Origin: Candidatus Caldisaccharidevorator malaysiensis
GTDB taxonomy: Bacteria > Armatimonadota > Fervidibacteria > Fervidibacterales > Fervidibacteraceae
Assembly: GCA_025057575.1 (NCBI GenBank)
Contig: JANXBO010000022.1
Location: 1 to 42,711 of the forward strand
Length of the DNA stretch: 42,711 nt
Direction of reading: 5' to 3'
Positions 42,708-42,711 of the stretch are shown here, in pieces (positions within the stretch are counted from its first letter, which is position 1; each line of letters starts with the position of its first letter). Below the pieces are notes generated by a model. That model made no database searches. It was not told where the DNA came from and worked only from the letters and a program-made list of their open reading frames with translations. The position numbers were made by a program, and so were the translations under genes.

Positions 42708-42711
42708 AGAT

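Noticed and set aside
1-42711. CRISPR arrays, insertion sequences, prophage or integrase genes
   Set aside because: No spaced identical repeats, transposase motifs or phage genes were seen; the only large duplication is the tandem gene pair.

Overview
The window is a stretch of bacterial chromosome dominated by one very long translation operon. No close relative can be assigned without a search. Three features fit a deep-branching, probably thermophilic lineage such as Armatimonadota (the Fervidibacter group): the secreted TIM-barrel sugar-active proteins, zinc-type S4, S14, L36 and adenylate kinase, and frequent GTG/TTG starts. This placement is an inference of moderate to low confidence.

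Left part (1-16.3 kb), accessory and metabolic genes. Two tandem paralogous secreted TIM-barrel glycoside-hydrolase-like genes lie on the minus strand; the first is cut by the window edge. A plus-strand run follows: birA, a large secreted CehA/PHP-type metallohydrolase and a sugar-phosphate isomerase-like protein, with touching or overlapping ends, then a soluble GAF-domain histidine kinase. A minus-strand block reads WD40 protein, glutamate dehydrogenase, a 61-codon small ORF and a DNA methyltransferase, with very tight junctions. Next come a PduO-type cobalamin adenosyltransferase (minus), divergent ccmA/ccmB-like transporter genes, a small Ig-like protein (minus) and a divergent secreted protein with long Gly-Pro-Met-rich tracts.

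Centre and right (16.3-39.7 kb), the ribosomal superoperon. A good sigma-70-type promoter (TTGACT-17-TACAAT) precedes rpsL. The order is rpsL-rpsG-fusA-rpsJ-rplC-rplD-rplW-rplB-rpsS-rplV-rpsC-rplP-rpmC-rpsQ-[second EF-G]-rplN-rplX-rplE-rpsN-rpsH-rplF-rplR-rpsE-rpmD-rplO-secY-adk-map-infA-rpmJ-rpsM-rpsK-rpsD-rpoA-rplQ-truA-rplM-rpsI. It fuses str, S10, spc, alpha and L13/S9 into one unidirectional array with many overlapping stop/start codons. Unusual points are: (i) tuf is absent after fusA; (ii) a divergent EF-G paralogue whose switch-II catalytic His is Leu sits between rpsQ and rplN; (iii) S8 carries an internal insertion of about 70 residues; (iv) S9 has an acidic N-terminal extension of about 130 residues; (v) S17 has an acidic tail; (vi) S12 has an N-terminal insertion.

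Right end (39.7-42.7 kb): a LysM/SH3/NlpC-P60 cell-wall hydrolase, an sdhB/frdB-type iron-sulfur subunit with no partner subunits beside it, tRNA-Lys(CTT) with a probable terminator, and a minus-strand membrane-anchored Clp-fold (SDH/SppA-like) serine protease running to the edge.

I saw no CRISPR array, rRNA, insertion sequence or prophage. The strongest candidates for something undescribed are the operon-embedded EF-G paralogue together with the set of lineage-specific ribosomal-protein expansions.
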